NCBI GenBank assembly: GCA_050699955.1
Contig: JBOHGD010000008.1
Location: 1 to 64,000, forward strand
Source of the DNA: GCA-003244245 sp050699955
Lineage (GTDB): Bacteria > Actinomycetota > Actinomycetes > Mycobacteriales > Pseudonocardiaceae
Direction: 5' to 3'
DNA: 64,000 bases
Shown: positions 7,781 through 15,915 of the stretch, in pieces
How positions within the stretch are numbered: the first letter of the stretch is position 1
How the letters are laid out: each line of letters begins with the position of its first letter
Program-made: the position numbers and the translations under genes
The notes under the pieces: model-generated
The model's database searches: none
Told to the model about the DNA's origin: nothing
Seen by the model: the letters and a program-made list of their open reading frames with translations, nothing else

Positions 7781-8203
7781 ATGAAACCCGTCGAGGGTGT
7801 GACCCCCAAGGTGGTCAAGTCCGACGAGGAGTGGCGCGCTCAGCTCGCCCCGGAGGAATACGCCGTACTGCGCAAGGCCGGCACGGAGCGGCCGGGAACC
7901 GGTGAGTACGAACACACCAAGACCCGGGGAGTGTTCGAGTGCCGAGCCTGCGGCGCGGAGCTGTTCCGCAGCGATCACAAATTCGAGTCGCACTGCGGAT
8001 GGCCGTCGTTCTTCACTCCACTGGCTGGTGACGCCGTGCTGCTGCGAGCGGACCGCGCCATGGGTATGAAGCGCACCGAGGTGCTCTGCGCCACCTGCCA
8101 CAGCCACCTCGGGCACATCTTCGAGGGTGAGGGCTACGACACGCCCACCGACCAGCGCTACTGCATCAACTCGATCTCACTGCGTTTGGTCCCCGACGCC
8201 TGA
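7781..8203 (+). CDS. msrB: Peptide-methionine (R)-S-oxide reductase MsrB
   Basis: 140 aa from ATG 7781. It reduces methionine-R-sulfoxide in proteins, using thioredoxin. Visible motifs: two structural zinc CxxC pairs (FECRACGAELF and VLCATCHSHLGH), GWPSFF, and the catalytic Cys in RYCINSISL near the C-terminus. Length is normal for the family. It corresponds to Rv2674 in the M. tuberculosis gene order that continues to the right with hemQ, hemY and hemE. Cytoplasmic oxidative-damage repair. Confidence 0.93.
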   Translation: MKPVEGVTPKVVKSDEEWRAQLAPEEYAVLRKAGTERPGTGEYEHTKTRGVFECRACGAELFRSDHKFESHCGWPSFFTPLAGDAVLLRADRAMGMKRTEVLCATCHSHLGHIFEGEGYDTPTDQRYCINSISLRLVPDA

Positions 8204-8543
8204 TCCGTGGCTCCAGCATCACCAAGCGCACGTCGACAATATTTTACTGATCCTGCGGCGGTCCGACATCAATGCGCGGGCTCGGATGCCTGGCGTTCAA
8301 ACCCGGTACTGGCGGGACGGCGATCGCGGACGGAGAATCGATAGATCGAGATCTATGCCGGGGAACGCACCGCGGCTGACTGTCTGACCGGCACCAATGG
8401 ACTCGGCCGGCCCCGGCCTTGAATTCTCGGCATGGTGAGTTCCGCCCTGGAACAGCCAGGTGCGTTTCAACCGATCGGCGGGTCGACCCGGGGCAGCGCC
8501 AGTCATTACTACTGGACCACGAGCCGGTAGAAGGGAACTCGCG
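8204..8543. other. Gene-free interval between msrB and the small membrane cassette
   Basis: About 340 bases with no supported gene. It contains a perfect 7-bp palindrome at 8341-8356 and a few AT-richer stretches (near 8238-8246). No tRNA could be folded here by eye. Confidence 0.5.
8341..8356. promoter_or_regulatory. Perfect palindrome, possible operator
   Basis: ATAGATC-GA-GATCTAT, a 7-bp perfect inverted repeat with a two-base spacer, in otherwise non-coding DNA about 190 bases upstream of the small membrane cassette. Such a compact palindrome is unusual in 70% G+C DNA and suits a dimeric repressor. The cognate protein is unknown. Confidence 0.35.
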
Positions 8544-8624
8544 ATGGCTCTGAGGGTGCCGCTCACCCCGGCCACCGGTGGAGACACCGCCACTGAGCTG
8601 TCCGAACTGGAAAGGTGTCGATGA
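8544..8624 (+). CDS. 26-aa peptide, first gene of a small membrane cassette
   Basis: ATG 8544, preceded by GAAGGG at suitable spacing, opens a 26-codon frame beginning MALRVPLTPATGGDTATEL. Its TGA overlaps the start of the next gene (ATGA at 8621-8624). The coupled position supports translation; the function is unknown. Short leader-like genes directly before membrane or holin genes are common in actinophages (inference). Confidence 0.4.
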   Translation: MALRVPLTPATGGDTATELSELERCR

Positions 8625-9070
8625 CGGCCCGGCGGACGGGGACCGTGGTGCCCCTGATCGTCCGGGACGGTCGTCACCCACTGGTGTCGCTCACGATGCT
8701 GGCCTGCACGCTGTCCGGCATCTTGGGTCTGCTGCTCCCATCGAACCCGCAGTCGGTGATCGACCAGTTCGTGCCCGAGCCCTGGCGCAGCGTCTACTAC
8801 CTGCTGCTTTGTCTGGCCGGACTGACCATCCTGGTCGGGGTGTGGCTGCCCGACCTGAGGGACCGGCTGATCTGGGAGCGTGTGGGGCTGTGGTTCTTCA
8901 GCGGAACCCTGCTCGTGTACCCGCTGGCGATCTACGCCATGCACGCGGGGAAGCTCGGATTCGGCGGGGTGATCTCCTGCTTGTTCGGGGTCGGAGGAGT
9001 CTGGCGTATCACCGCGATCACCTACCAGCTGCAGCGCTGGCGCAAAGCCGCCGAGGCGGCAAAGTCCTGA
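8621..9070 (+). CDS. Four-helix integral membrane protein, unknown
   Basis: 149 aa from ATG 8621 (ATGA overlap with the upstream peptide); GTG 8615 is possible. It has about four hydrophobic segments (SLTMLACTLSGILGLLL; YYLLLCLAGLTILVGVW; VGLWFFSGTLLVYPLAIYAM; GVISCLFGVGGVW) and a basic C-terminal helix (QLQRWRKAAEAAKS). No family recognised. Its stop overlaps the ATG of the next gene (TGATG). The layout of a peptide, a polytopic protein and a holin-like protein suggests a phage-derived unit. Confidence 0.5.
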   Translation: MTARRTGTVVPLIVRDGRHPLVSLTMLACTLSGILGLLLPSNPQSVIDQFVPEPWRSVYYLLLCLAGLTILVGVWLPDLRDRLIWERVGLWFFSGTLLVYPLAIYAMHAGKLGFGGVISCLFGVGGVWRITAITYQLQRWRKAAEAAKS

Positions 9071-9402
9071 TGCCGACGCTGTGGATGATTGTGCTGCAGC
9101 ATCAGCAGTCACTGCCCTCCCTGCCAGCGGGATGGATCGCGGCGACGATCGTGTCGGTGTTCACCGGCACCGGATTCACCGCGATGCTCACCGCGCGGGC
9201 CACCCGCAGGAGTCTGGACTCCGACTCCCTGAAAAAAGTCGCCGACGCAACGGTGATGCTGCTGGATCCGATGCAGGCAGAGATCAAGCGGCTGGAGACG
9301 CAGGTACAGAGACTGACCGCGGTCGCTGCTGAGACCACCGAGAAATTCGAGCGAGCGCTGCGGCTGCTGCACCAGCACAACATCGAATGGCAGGATCGGT
9401 AA
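9070..9402 (+). CDS. Holin-like small membrane protein with coiled coil
   Basis: 110 aa from ATG 9070. One hydrophobic helix near the N-terminus (AGWIAATIVSVFTGTGFTAM) is followed by a predicted coiled coil (QAEIKRLETQVQRLTAVAAE) to the C-terminus. This plan resembles small actinophage proteins that follow tail or lysis genes, but there is no specific motif to prove a holin. It overlaps the preceding gene and is the last of the cassette. The neighbouring hemQ gene is on the other strand. Confidence 0.5.
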   Translation: MPTLWMIVLQHQQSLPSLPAGWIAATIVSVFTGTGFTAMLTARATRRSLDSDSLKKVADATVMLLDPMQAEIKRLETQVQRLTAVAAETTEKFERALRLLHQHNIEWQDR

Positions 9403-9439
9403 CCACCGTCGAGCTCATCGCGTACGACGGTCGCGGTGC

Positions 9440-10135
9440 CTAGGGCAGTGCGGTCACAAGCTCGGCGACAGGTGTCCGGGGCCCGGTGAAGAACGGCACC
9501 TCCGCGCGGACGTGCCGTCGCGCGCCGCTGGCCCGCAGCGCACGCATCACATCGACGATCCGGTGCAGTTCATCGGCCTCGAAGGCGAGGATCCACTCAT
9601 AGTCGCCCAGCGCGAACGAGGCGACCGTGTTCGCCCGCACATCGGGGTACTCACGAGCCTGCATACCGTGCTCGGCGAGCATCCCACGACGCTCCTCGTC
9701 GGGCAGCAGGTACCACTCGTAGGAGCGCACGAAGGGGTAGACGCACACGTAGCGCTTGGGCTCCTCGCCGGCCACGAACGCGGGCACATGGCTCTTGTTG
9801 AACTCAGCGGGACGGTGCACAGCGACGTTCGACCACACCGGCACGCTGGCCCGGCCCAGCGCGGTCGAGCGGCGCAGTTCGGCGTACCCGGCCTGCAACG
9901 CCTCGATCTGCTCGGCATGCCACCAGACCATCCAGTCGGCGTCGGCGCGCAGGCCGGCGAGGTCGTATACCCCGCGCACCACGACGCCCTTGCCCTCCAG
10001 CGCATCGAGATACTGCTCGGCCTCACCCGCTGCCTCGCTCCGATCGGCGGATAGCCGTCCGGGCTCGGCCCGGAACACCGACCACATGGTGTAGCGGATC
10101 GTGGAGTTCAACGCGGCGTAGTCAAGGCGGCTCAT
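9440..10135 (-). CDS. hemQ: Coproheme decarboxylase (HemQ/ChdC)
   Basis: 231 aa. It converts coproheme III to haem b with peroxide, the last step of the coproporphyrin-dependent pathway of Gram-positive bacteria. Key residues of the actinobacterial type are visible: Tyr in CVYPFVRSYEW (about residue 133), a distal His in NKSHVPAF (about 116), and the proximal His in LAEHGMQAREYP (about 156); these match the positions described for the Corynebacterium diphtheriae enzyme after a two-residue offset. The ATG overlaps the hemY stop (ATGA), so hemE-hemY-hemQ is one coupled operon. Confidence 0.93.
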   Translation of the reverse strand: MSRLDYAALNSTIRYTMWSVFRAEPGRLSADRSEAAGEAEQYLDALEGKGVVVRGVYDLAGLRADADWMVWWHAEQIEALQAGYAELRRSTALGRASVPVWSNVAVHRPAEFNKSHVPAFVAGEEPKRYVCVYPFVRSYEWYLLPDEERRGMLAEHGMQAREYPDVRANTVASFALGDYEWILAFEADELHRIVDVMRALRASGARRHVRAEVPFFTGPRTPVAELVTALP

Positions 10136-11604
10136 GACCCCATCGTCCCACCGCGCGCAGCGTCCGGTGACCCGAGCTGCTCAGCGGAGCCGAGATACCC
10201 GGCGATCCGGCGTGCGGCGGCGTCGGCGGTCCCGATGCACGCAGGCACGCCGACCCCGTGCAGCGCAGCGCCCGCCACCGCGAGGCCGGGCACCTCGGCC
10301 ACCGCCCGCTGCACTGCGGCGACGGCGTCGAGGTGCCCTGGCGCGTACTGCGGCAACCCGCCGCCCCAGCGTGCCACCACGGTGGCCACCGGCGCGGCGG
10401 TGACCCCGGTGAGCGTCGCGAGGTCCATGCGCACGACCTTGACCAGCTCCGCGTCGTCGCGCTGCAGCATGGGCGCGTCGCCGTATCGGCCCAGCGAGCC
10501 GCGGACCAGCAACACCCGATCGGAGCAGACGTGCGCCCACTTGCGTCCGGAGTAGGTGAACGCCTTGACCGACAGCGGCTCGTCGGCGGCCACCAGCACT
10601 CCGGACGCTGACGGCAGGGCCTGCGCAGCGGCGACCGGCAGGGCGAGGCCGACCACCACGGAGGAAGCGACCTCGATCTGTTCGGCCCCCTTCGAGGCAG
10701 CGGGCAGCGGATCGGCCAGCAGCCGTCGCAAGGCCGGGGCCGGGACCGCAAGCAGTACCGCGTCGGCGTCCAGGTGCTCGGGCCGAGTGGCGCTGCCCAG
10801 CTCCAGTCGCCAGCCGTGGGGGGTACGGGCCAGGTCTCGCACCGGTGCCCCGAGCCGGATCGCTACCGCCGAGGCGCCGGCCAGCGCGTCGGTCAGACGC
10901 CCGAGCCCGCCGCGCAGGGTGCCGAACACCGGCGGCCGGGCGCGGCCCGGTTGCGGCACGTCGCCCAGCACGGTGGCGGCCGCAGCGAGCAGTGACCCGG
11001 CACCGTGGTCGAGTGCGGTGGCCACCGCAGGCAGCGTCGCACGCAGCCCCAGCGCATCAGCACGTCCCGCGTAGACCCCGCCGAGCAGCGGATCGATCAG
11101 CCGGTCGACGAGCTCGTCACCAGCACGCTCCCGGAACAGTGTCCCCACCGCGGCGTCCTGTCCGGGGACCCAGTGCAACGGCGTCGAGGGCTCCGCAGCC
11201 AGCCGCGTCAGCCCCGCGGCGGACAGCAGCCCGGCAACCTCGTCGACGGTGCCCGGCAGACCGAGCAAGGTGCGCGTGGGCAGCGGCCGGATGTGTCCGC
11301 CTGCTCGCACCGTGGGGGCCGCCGCAGTGGGGTGGGTCAGCTCCGCGCTCAAGCCCAGTTCCTCAACCAGGGCAGCCGCCTCCGGCCTGCGCACCAGGAA
11401 CGCCTCCGCGCCCACGTCGAACGGCAGGCCACCCAACTCGACGGTGCGCAGCGCGCCACCGAGCCGTTGCGACGCTTCGACGAGCACGATCTCGGCGACT
11501 GGGCCGAGCAGGGTGCGCAACCGGTACGCCGCGGCCAGCCCGGAGATCCCACCACCGACCACGGCGACCCGCGCAGCGGTCCGCCTCGACGACTCGACCC
11601 TCAC
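10132..11604 (-). CDS. hemY: Coproporphyrinogen III oxidase / protoporphyrinogen oxidase-type flavoprotein (HemY/CgoX)
   Basis: 490 aa from GTG 11604, which overlaps the hemE stop (GTGA); the frame is open further upstream but only inside hemE. It is an FAD-dependent oxidase: the dinucleotide-binding motif VAVVGGGISGLAAAYRL is at the N-terminus and VLVEASQRLGGALRT follows, as in the amine-oxidase/PPOX superfamily; the C-terminus has a GxGVPACIGTADAAARRIAGY FAD-binding segment. In this pathway it oxidises coproporphyrinogen III to coproporphyrin III before iron insertion. The ferrochelatase (cpfC) is not in the window. Confidence 0.92.
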   Translation of the reverse strand: MRVESSRRTAARVAVVGGGISGLAAAYRLRTLLGPVAEIVLVEASQRLGGALRTVELGGLPFDVGAEAFLVRRPEAAALVEELGLSAELTHPTAAAPTVRAGGHIRPLPTRTLLGLPGTVDEVAGLLSAAGLTRLAAEPSTPLHWVPGQDAAVGTLFRERAGDELVDRLIDPLLGGVYAGRADALGLRATLPAVATALDHGAGSLLAAAATVLGDVPQPGRARPPVFGTLRGGLGRLTDALAGASAVAIRLGAPVRDLARTPHGWRLELGSATRPEHLDADAVLLAVPAPALRRLLADPLPAASKGAEQIEVASSVVVGLALPVAAAQALPSASGVLVAADEPLSVKAFTYSGRKWAHVCSDRVLLVRGSLGRYGDAPMLQRDDAELVKVVRMDLATLTGVTAAPVATVVARWGGGLPQYAPGHLDAVAAVQRAVAEVPGLAVAGAALHGVGVPACIGTADAAARRIAGYLGSAEQLGSPDAARGGTMGS

Positions 11605-12671
11605 AGCGAGTGCGCCAGCTCCACGATGTGGGTCAGCACGTCCGGGTCGGTTCCGGGCAGCACACCGTGGCCGAGGTTCAGCACATGCGCATCGGCCGCG
11701 CGCCCCTCGGCGATCACCCGGCGCGTCTCCCGTTCGACCGCAGGCCACCCGGCCAGTAGCACCGCCGGGTCGAGATTGCCCTGCAGCACGACCGGACCGT
11801 GCGGACGGGTCGCACGGACCCGCTGCGCGGCCACCTCCAGCGGTATCCGCCAGTCCACTCCGGCGACATCCGCACCCGCCTCGGCCATCGCACCGAGCAG
11901 CTCCCCGGTACCGACGCCGAAATGGATTCGCGGCACGCCGGTGCTCGCCAGACCCTCCAGTACCCGGGTCGAGTGCGGGAGCACGAACTGCCGGTACTCC
12001 CGCTCCGACAGCGCACCCGCCCAGGAGTCGAACAGCTGCACCGCATCGACCCCGGCCGCTGCCTGCACCCGCAGGAACGTCAGCGCGAGCTCGGCGAGCC
12101 GATCGAGCAGCGCGTGCCAGACGCCGGGCTCAGAATGCATCAGTGCCTTGGTGCGCTCGTGGTGGCGACTCGGCCCGCCCTCGACAAGGTACGAGGCGAG
12201 GGTGAACGGGGCACCGGCGAACCCGATCAGTGGGGTGTCGCCCAGCTCGCCGACCACCAACCGCACCGCCTCGGCGACCGGCTCGACCGCCTCGGGCTCA
12301 AGGGGAGGCAACGCGGCGACGTCGGAGGCACTGCGCACCGGGTTGTCCACCACGGGGCCGGTGCCCGCCACGATGTCCAGCGCAACGCCCGCGGCATACA
12401 GGGGCACCACGATGTCGCTGAACAGGATCGCCGCGTCCACCCTGTGCCGACGCACCGGCTGCAGAGTGATGTCGCAGGCCAGCTCCGGGGTCATGCAGGC
12501 CCGCAGCATCGGCACGTCGGCCCGTACCTTGCGGTACTCGGGCAGGGATCGCCCAGCTTGCCGCATGAACCAGACCGGCAGCTGCGCCGGCCGTTCGCCG
12601 CGGGCGGCGACCAGCAGCGGTGCCTCGGGGAGCAGCCGGCGTGCGGTGGCCGGCTCGGTCGTCCTGGTCAT
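11601..12671 (-). CDS. hemE: Uroporphyrinogen decarboxylase
   Basis: 356 aa, normal length. It decarboxylates uroporphyrinogen III to coproporphyrinogen III. The family signature PVWFMRQAGRSLPEYR is near the N-terminus, followed by ILFSDIVVPLYAAGV with the catalytic Asp; the later GVDAVQLFDSWAG and FGVGTGELLGAMAEAGAD stretches are also typical. It is the first gene of the hemE-hemY-hemQ operon. No iron box was recognised upstream. Confidence 0.95.
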   Translation of the reverse strand: MTRTTEPATARRLLPEAPLLVAARGERPAQLPVWFMRQAGRSLPEYRKVRADVPMLRACMTPELACDITLQPVRRHRVDAAILFSDIVVPLYAAGVALDIVAGTGPVVDNPVRSASDVAALPPLEPEAVEPVAEAVRLVVGELGDTPLIGFAGAPFTLASYLVEGGPSRHHERTKALMHSEPGVWHALLDRLAELALTFLRVQAAAGVDAVQLFDSWAGALSEREYRQFVLPHSTRVLEGLASTGVPRIHFGVGTGELLGAMAEAGADVAGVDWRIPLEVAAQRVRATRPHGPVVLQGNLDPAVLLAGWPAVERETRRVIAEGRAADAHVLNLGHGVLPGTDPDVLTHIVELAHSL

Positions 12672-12789
12672 CTCGCCACCATCGTCGCACGGGTTGGTCC
12701 CGGCCCGGCGTGGCGGGCTGACTGGCCGGCCCCGCCCATGTCACGGTGTGCTCGGCGAAAGAGCCGAACCGTACCCGCGGGAGGTGCGC

Positions 12790-12987
12790 ATGTCCCCCCA
12801 CGATGCCGTCACTGTCGAGATCGCCTGGTGCCCTGGGTGCCAGACCGACCGCACGGTCGAAGTCGTCGCGCTGGCCGGTGATCCCGGACCGGTAGCGGTC
12901 TGTGTGGACTGCGGGCTCGGAATCGAGACCTGGTGGTCGCCCGAGCTGTCCTCGACAGCCCGGCCCCGTGTCGCCAGGGCATCGTGA
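12790..12987 (+). CDS. Small zinc-ribbon protein
   Basis: 65 aa from ATG 12790 with GGGAGG about eight bases upstream. It has a CPGC...CVDC zinc-ribbon (AWCPGCQTDRTVEVV, VAVCVDCGLGIETW). It diverges from hemE, which starts 120 bp away. No function can be assigned; small zinc-ribbon proteins of this length are frequent in actinobacteria. Confidence 0.6.
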   Translation: MSPHDAVTVEIAWCPGCQTDRTVEVVALAGDPGPVAVCVDCGLGIETWWSPELSSTARPRVARAS

Positions 12988-13058
12988 CCCCCCCTCCGGT
13001 TCCGTATACTCCGATGCCGCGGCGTGGCGGGAAGACCACCAGCGGCAGTACTCCTAAA

Positions 13059-13631
13059 GTGTCTGGTGTGTCCGACCTGGCGGCCGCCCCGGAGGTCTTC
13101 CGCAGGGCGGTGGTTTCGCTGAGCGCGGTACAGCCTCGCCCGGAGGTCCGGTTCGACCCGGTCCCGGCCCCTGGCCGGTTGGCGCCGTGGACCTACGCCT
13201 GGGGCCTGGAGCTTCCCAGCGACGCCCCCGCGGCAGCGATCGGACGGCTGGTTCTGCTCCACGAACCGGACGGCCAGGACGCCTGGGGCGGCGGCACCAT
13301 GCGACTGGTCGGCTTCGTTCGCGCCGATCTGGATGTCGAGTTCGCAGGCGATCCACTGCTGCCCGCGGTGGGCTGGTCCTGGCTCACCGATGCACTGCGC
13401 TGCCACGGCGCGGAGCACACCGCGCTCGGCGGCACCGTGACCCAGACCTCGTCAGCCCGGTTCGGTGACATCACCGGACCGGAGCGGACCGATGAGGTCG
13501 AGCTGCGGGCCTCGTGGACGCCCCTCGGCGAGGATCTGAGGGCACACAGCGAGGCCTTCTGCGAACTGATCGCCACGGTGGCCGGGCTTCCTCCGGTCGG
13601 AGTCGTGGCTCTCGGCAAGCACCGCGACTGA
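13059..13631 (+). CDS. DUF3000 family protein
   Basis: 190 aa from GTG 13059; GTG 13068 is an alternative. The actinobacterial DUF3000 pattern is visible: VFRRAVVSLSAVQPRPEV, RLAPWTYAWGLEL, GRLVLLHEPDGQDAWGG, GWSWLTDALRCHGAEH, GGTVTQTSSARFGDI and a C-terminal LRASWTP...FCELIATVAGLPPVGV. This is the Rv2680 position. Function is unknown; conservation next to RNase D across the phylum suggests a housekeeping role. Confidence 0.85.
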   Translation: MSGVSDLAAAPEVFRRAVVSLSAVQPRPEVRFDPVPAPGRLAPWTYAWGLELPSDAPAAAIGRLVLLHEPDGQDAWGGGTMRLVGFVRADLDVEFAGDPLLPAVGWSWLTDALRCHGAEHTALGGTVTQTSSARFGDITGPERTDEVELRASWTPLGEDLRAHSEAFCELIATVAGLPPVGVVALGKHRD

Positions 13632-13984
13632 CCTCACCCAGGCAGTCCGCGCGCCGCCGGTTCCCCCGAGTTTCGCGCCTCAGGTGGCTTACAAACTGTG
13701 ACCACAATGGCACACACGGTCAGCCCAACGGATAGACCAAAATAGGGAGTCGTATATCAGGGCCTCCGCGTTACGTGGTCTTCGAAGTTCTCGCCTGATC
13801 GTGCGACCGCCGATGGCGTCTTTGCTGTCAGATTGCCAAGAACGTGCGCGCGTCGCCCCCGTTACCCCGCTCGGACGGCTACTCTCCCCCGTACGACACC
13901 ACCCTCGGTCGAGTAGCGGCGCGGTTGCTTGGACGAGGTCCCGGTGCGGTCGGGGGGCACGACCGACTCCAGGGAGGTAGCGAC
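13632..13984. other. Intergenic region upstream of the orphan response regulator
   Basis: About 350 bases without a supported gene. It is AT-richer around 13685-13760 than the surrounding coding DNA, consistent with promoter sequence for the regulator at 13985, and ends in a clear ribosome binding site (GGGAGG at 13972). No repeat or terminator was recognised. Confidence 0.5.
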
Positions 13985-14701
13985 GTGGCTGCTGTCGGAT
14001 ACGGTGCGACCGTTCGGTCGACGCCGTCCGGCGCCGTCCCGGCGTCAATGGTCCCGCATCCGCGGGAGGAACTGTTTACAGTGCTGGTGGTCGACGACCA
14101 TCCGTTACTGCGTGAAGCAATTGCTTCACGTTTGGTGACAATGGGAGCCGGCACAGTGCATGAGGCCGCCACGGTGGCCGAGGCGAGGGCCCGTGCCCTG
14201 GCCTCGGGCCCGTGCGATCTCGCGATACTGGATCTCAGCCTGCCCGACGGGAGTGGGTTGGACCTGGTCGGCGAACTTCGCGGCCAGGGCTGGCCGCGGA
14301 TCGTCGTGCTCGCCTCGTCCGACGATCCACATGCCGTGCGGGCGGCATTCCAGACCGGGGCACAGGCTTATCTACTCAAGTCGGCGTCCCCTACGGTGGT
14401 GACCGACGGGGTACGCCGGGTACTCGAGGGTGGGGTATACGCGGACCCGACGGTGGCGCCGATGCTGGCGTCGGGCACCCGGGTGCCGGGGACCGACAAC
14501 ACCCCGCGGGAGCTGTCGGCTCGGGAGGTCGAGGTCCTTCAACTGGTTGCCGATGGCCAGTCCAACAAGGAGATCGGTGAGGCACTGAGTCTCTCCGCGC
14601 TCACGGTGAAAAGCCACCTGTCCCGCATCGGGCGCAAGCTCGGCACCGGTGACCGGGCCCAGATGGTGGCTCTGGCGATGCGGGCCGGTGTGATCCGCTG
14701 A
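13985..14701 (+). CDS. NarL/FixJ-type response regulator (orphan)
   Basis: 238 aa from GTG 13985, chosen for the GGGAGG upstream. About 30 N-terminal residues precede the receiver domain, which has the acidic pair (VLVVDDHPLLREAI), phospho-acceptor Asp (LAILDLSLPDGSG) and conserved Lys (AYLLKSAS). The LuxR-type helix-turn-helix follows (LSAREVEVLQLVADGQSNKE, LTVKSHLSRIGRKLGT). No kinase gene is adjacent, so the cognate sensor is elsewhere. It sits between DUF3000 and RNase D, a spot where other actinobacteria also have such a regulator. Confidence 0.88.
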   Translation: MAAVGYGATVRSTPSGAVPASMVPHPREELFTVLVVDDHPLLREAIASRLVTMGAGTVHEAATVAEARARALASGPCDLAILDLSLPDGSGLDLVGELRGQGWPRIVVLASSDDPHAVRAAFQTGAQAYLLKSASPTVVTDGVRRVLEGGVYADPTVAPMLASGTRVPGTDNTPRELSAREVEVLQLVADGQSNKEIGEALSLSALTVKSHLSRIGRKLGTGDRAQMVALAMRAGVIR

Positions 14702-15900
14702 CTGGGACCACACCGGTTCCGCTGCTCGCACCGGCGGCTGGAGTCCCGCCGGTCGTCGCCTCCGGGCCAGCCCTCGAGGCGGCGGCCACGGCGGTGGCGG
14801 CCGGCACGGGACCGGTCGCCGTGGACACCGAGCGCGCCTCCGGCTACCGCTACTGGCAGCGTGCCTACTTGGTCCAGCTCCGCCGTGCGGGGACGGGCAC
14901 GGTACTCATCGATCCGACCGGTCTCGATGACCTGTCCGGACTGGCCGACGTGCTCAACCCACTGGAGTGGGTACTGCACGCCGCCTCTCAGGATCTGCCC
15001 TGCCTCGCCGACCTCGGGCTGGTGCCCCGCGCCCTGTTCGACACCGAACTGGCCGCCCGGCTGGCCGGGTTCGAGCGGGTCGGGCTGGGCGCGCTGGTCG
15101 AGGAGCTGCTGGGCTTCCAGCTGCAGAAGGGGCATGGTGCCGCGGACTGGTCCCGCCGCCCGTTGCCCGCCGAATGGCTGATCTACGCGGCGCTGGATGT
15201 CGAACTGTTGTTGACGCTGCGCACGACGATCGCTGCTGAACTAGACGCCCAGGGCAAGTCGGGCTGGGCCGCCGAGGAGTTCGAGGCGGTGCGCACGGCC
15301 GGACCACCGGCCCCGCGGGTCGATCCGTGGCGCAGGACTTCCGGGATGCACCGCATCCACAAGCCCCACCAGCTGGCCGCCGTACGAGAGCTCTGGCTGG
15401 CCCGCGAGCAGATGGCCCGATCGCGCGATGTCGCACCGGGGCGCGTACTACCCGACTCCGCGATCATCGACGCGGCCCTGGCCGACCCGCCGGACGAGGC
15501 CGCGCTGCTGGCCCGTCCCGTGTTCGGCGGCCGCTCACAACGACGGGTGGTCAAGACCTGGCTCGCCGCGTTGCAGACCGCCCGGACCCTGCCTGTCGGC
15601 GACCTGCCGCCAGTGCGTGCGGCAGGCGATAGCCCGCCACAGGTGAACCGCTGGCAGGACCGCGACCCGGCGGCGGCGGCCCGGCTGACTGCGGCGCGCG
15701 CCACGCTGACCGAGGTCGCCGAGCACCACCAGCTGCCGGTACAGAACCTGCTGCAACCAGACCTGGTCCGGCGGCTGTGCTGGGAACCTCCCGAACCGCT
15801 GGACGCCGCTGCCGTGGAGCGCGAGCTGACCGCCGGTGGTGCGCGACGCTGGCAGCGCGAGCTCACCGTGCTCCCCCTCACCACAGCGCTCAGCGGGTAG
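14698..15900 (+). CDS. rnd: Ribonuclease D (DEDD exonuclease with HRDC domain)
   Basis: A 3'-5' exoribonuclease. The DEDD residues are visible in VAVDTERASGYRYW, ASQDLPCLADLG/FDTELAARL and YAALDVELLLTL; an HRDC-type helical domain follows (RELWLAREQMARSRD, VLPDSAIIDAAL). The start is odd: the frame is open from 14653 but has no ATG or GTG until GTG 14794, which would remove the helix before the first catalytic Asp that homologues keep. CTG 14698 overlaps the regulator's stop (CTGA) and would restore it (400 aa), so I use it tentatively. It is equivalent to Rv2681. Confidence 0.85.
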   Translation: MTGTTPVPLLAPAAGVPPVVASGPALEAAATAVAAGTGPVAVDTERASGYRYWQRAYLVQLRRAGTGTVLIDPTGLDDLSGLADVLNPLEWVLHAASQDLPCLADLGLVPRALFDTELAARLAGFERVGLGALVEELLGFQLQKGHGAADWSRRPLPAEWLIYAALDVELLLTLRTTIAAELDAQGKSGWAAEEFEAVRTAGPPAPRVDPWRRTSGMHRIHKPHQLAAVRELWLAREQMARSRDVAPGRVLPDSAIIDAALADPPDEAALLARPVFGGRSQRRVVKTWLAALQTARTLPVGDLPPVRAAGDSPPQVNRWQDRDPAAAARLTAARATLTEVAEHHQLPVQNLLQPDLVRRLCWEPPEPLDAAAVERELTAGGARRWQRELTVLPLTTALSG

Positions 15901-15915
15901 CTCGGCACGAGCCAC

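Noticed and set aside
8280..8320. Possible tRNA T-arm (GCGTTCAAACCC) in the msrB-cassette interval
   Set aside because: No acceptor stem or anticodon arm can be drawn around it.
11005..12987. A 660-codon open frame on the plus strand across hemE and hemY
   Set aside because: It is antisense to two clearly recognised genes; only its last 65 codons (12790-12987), which lie outside hemE, look like a real gene.
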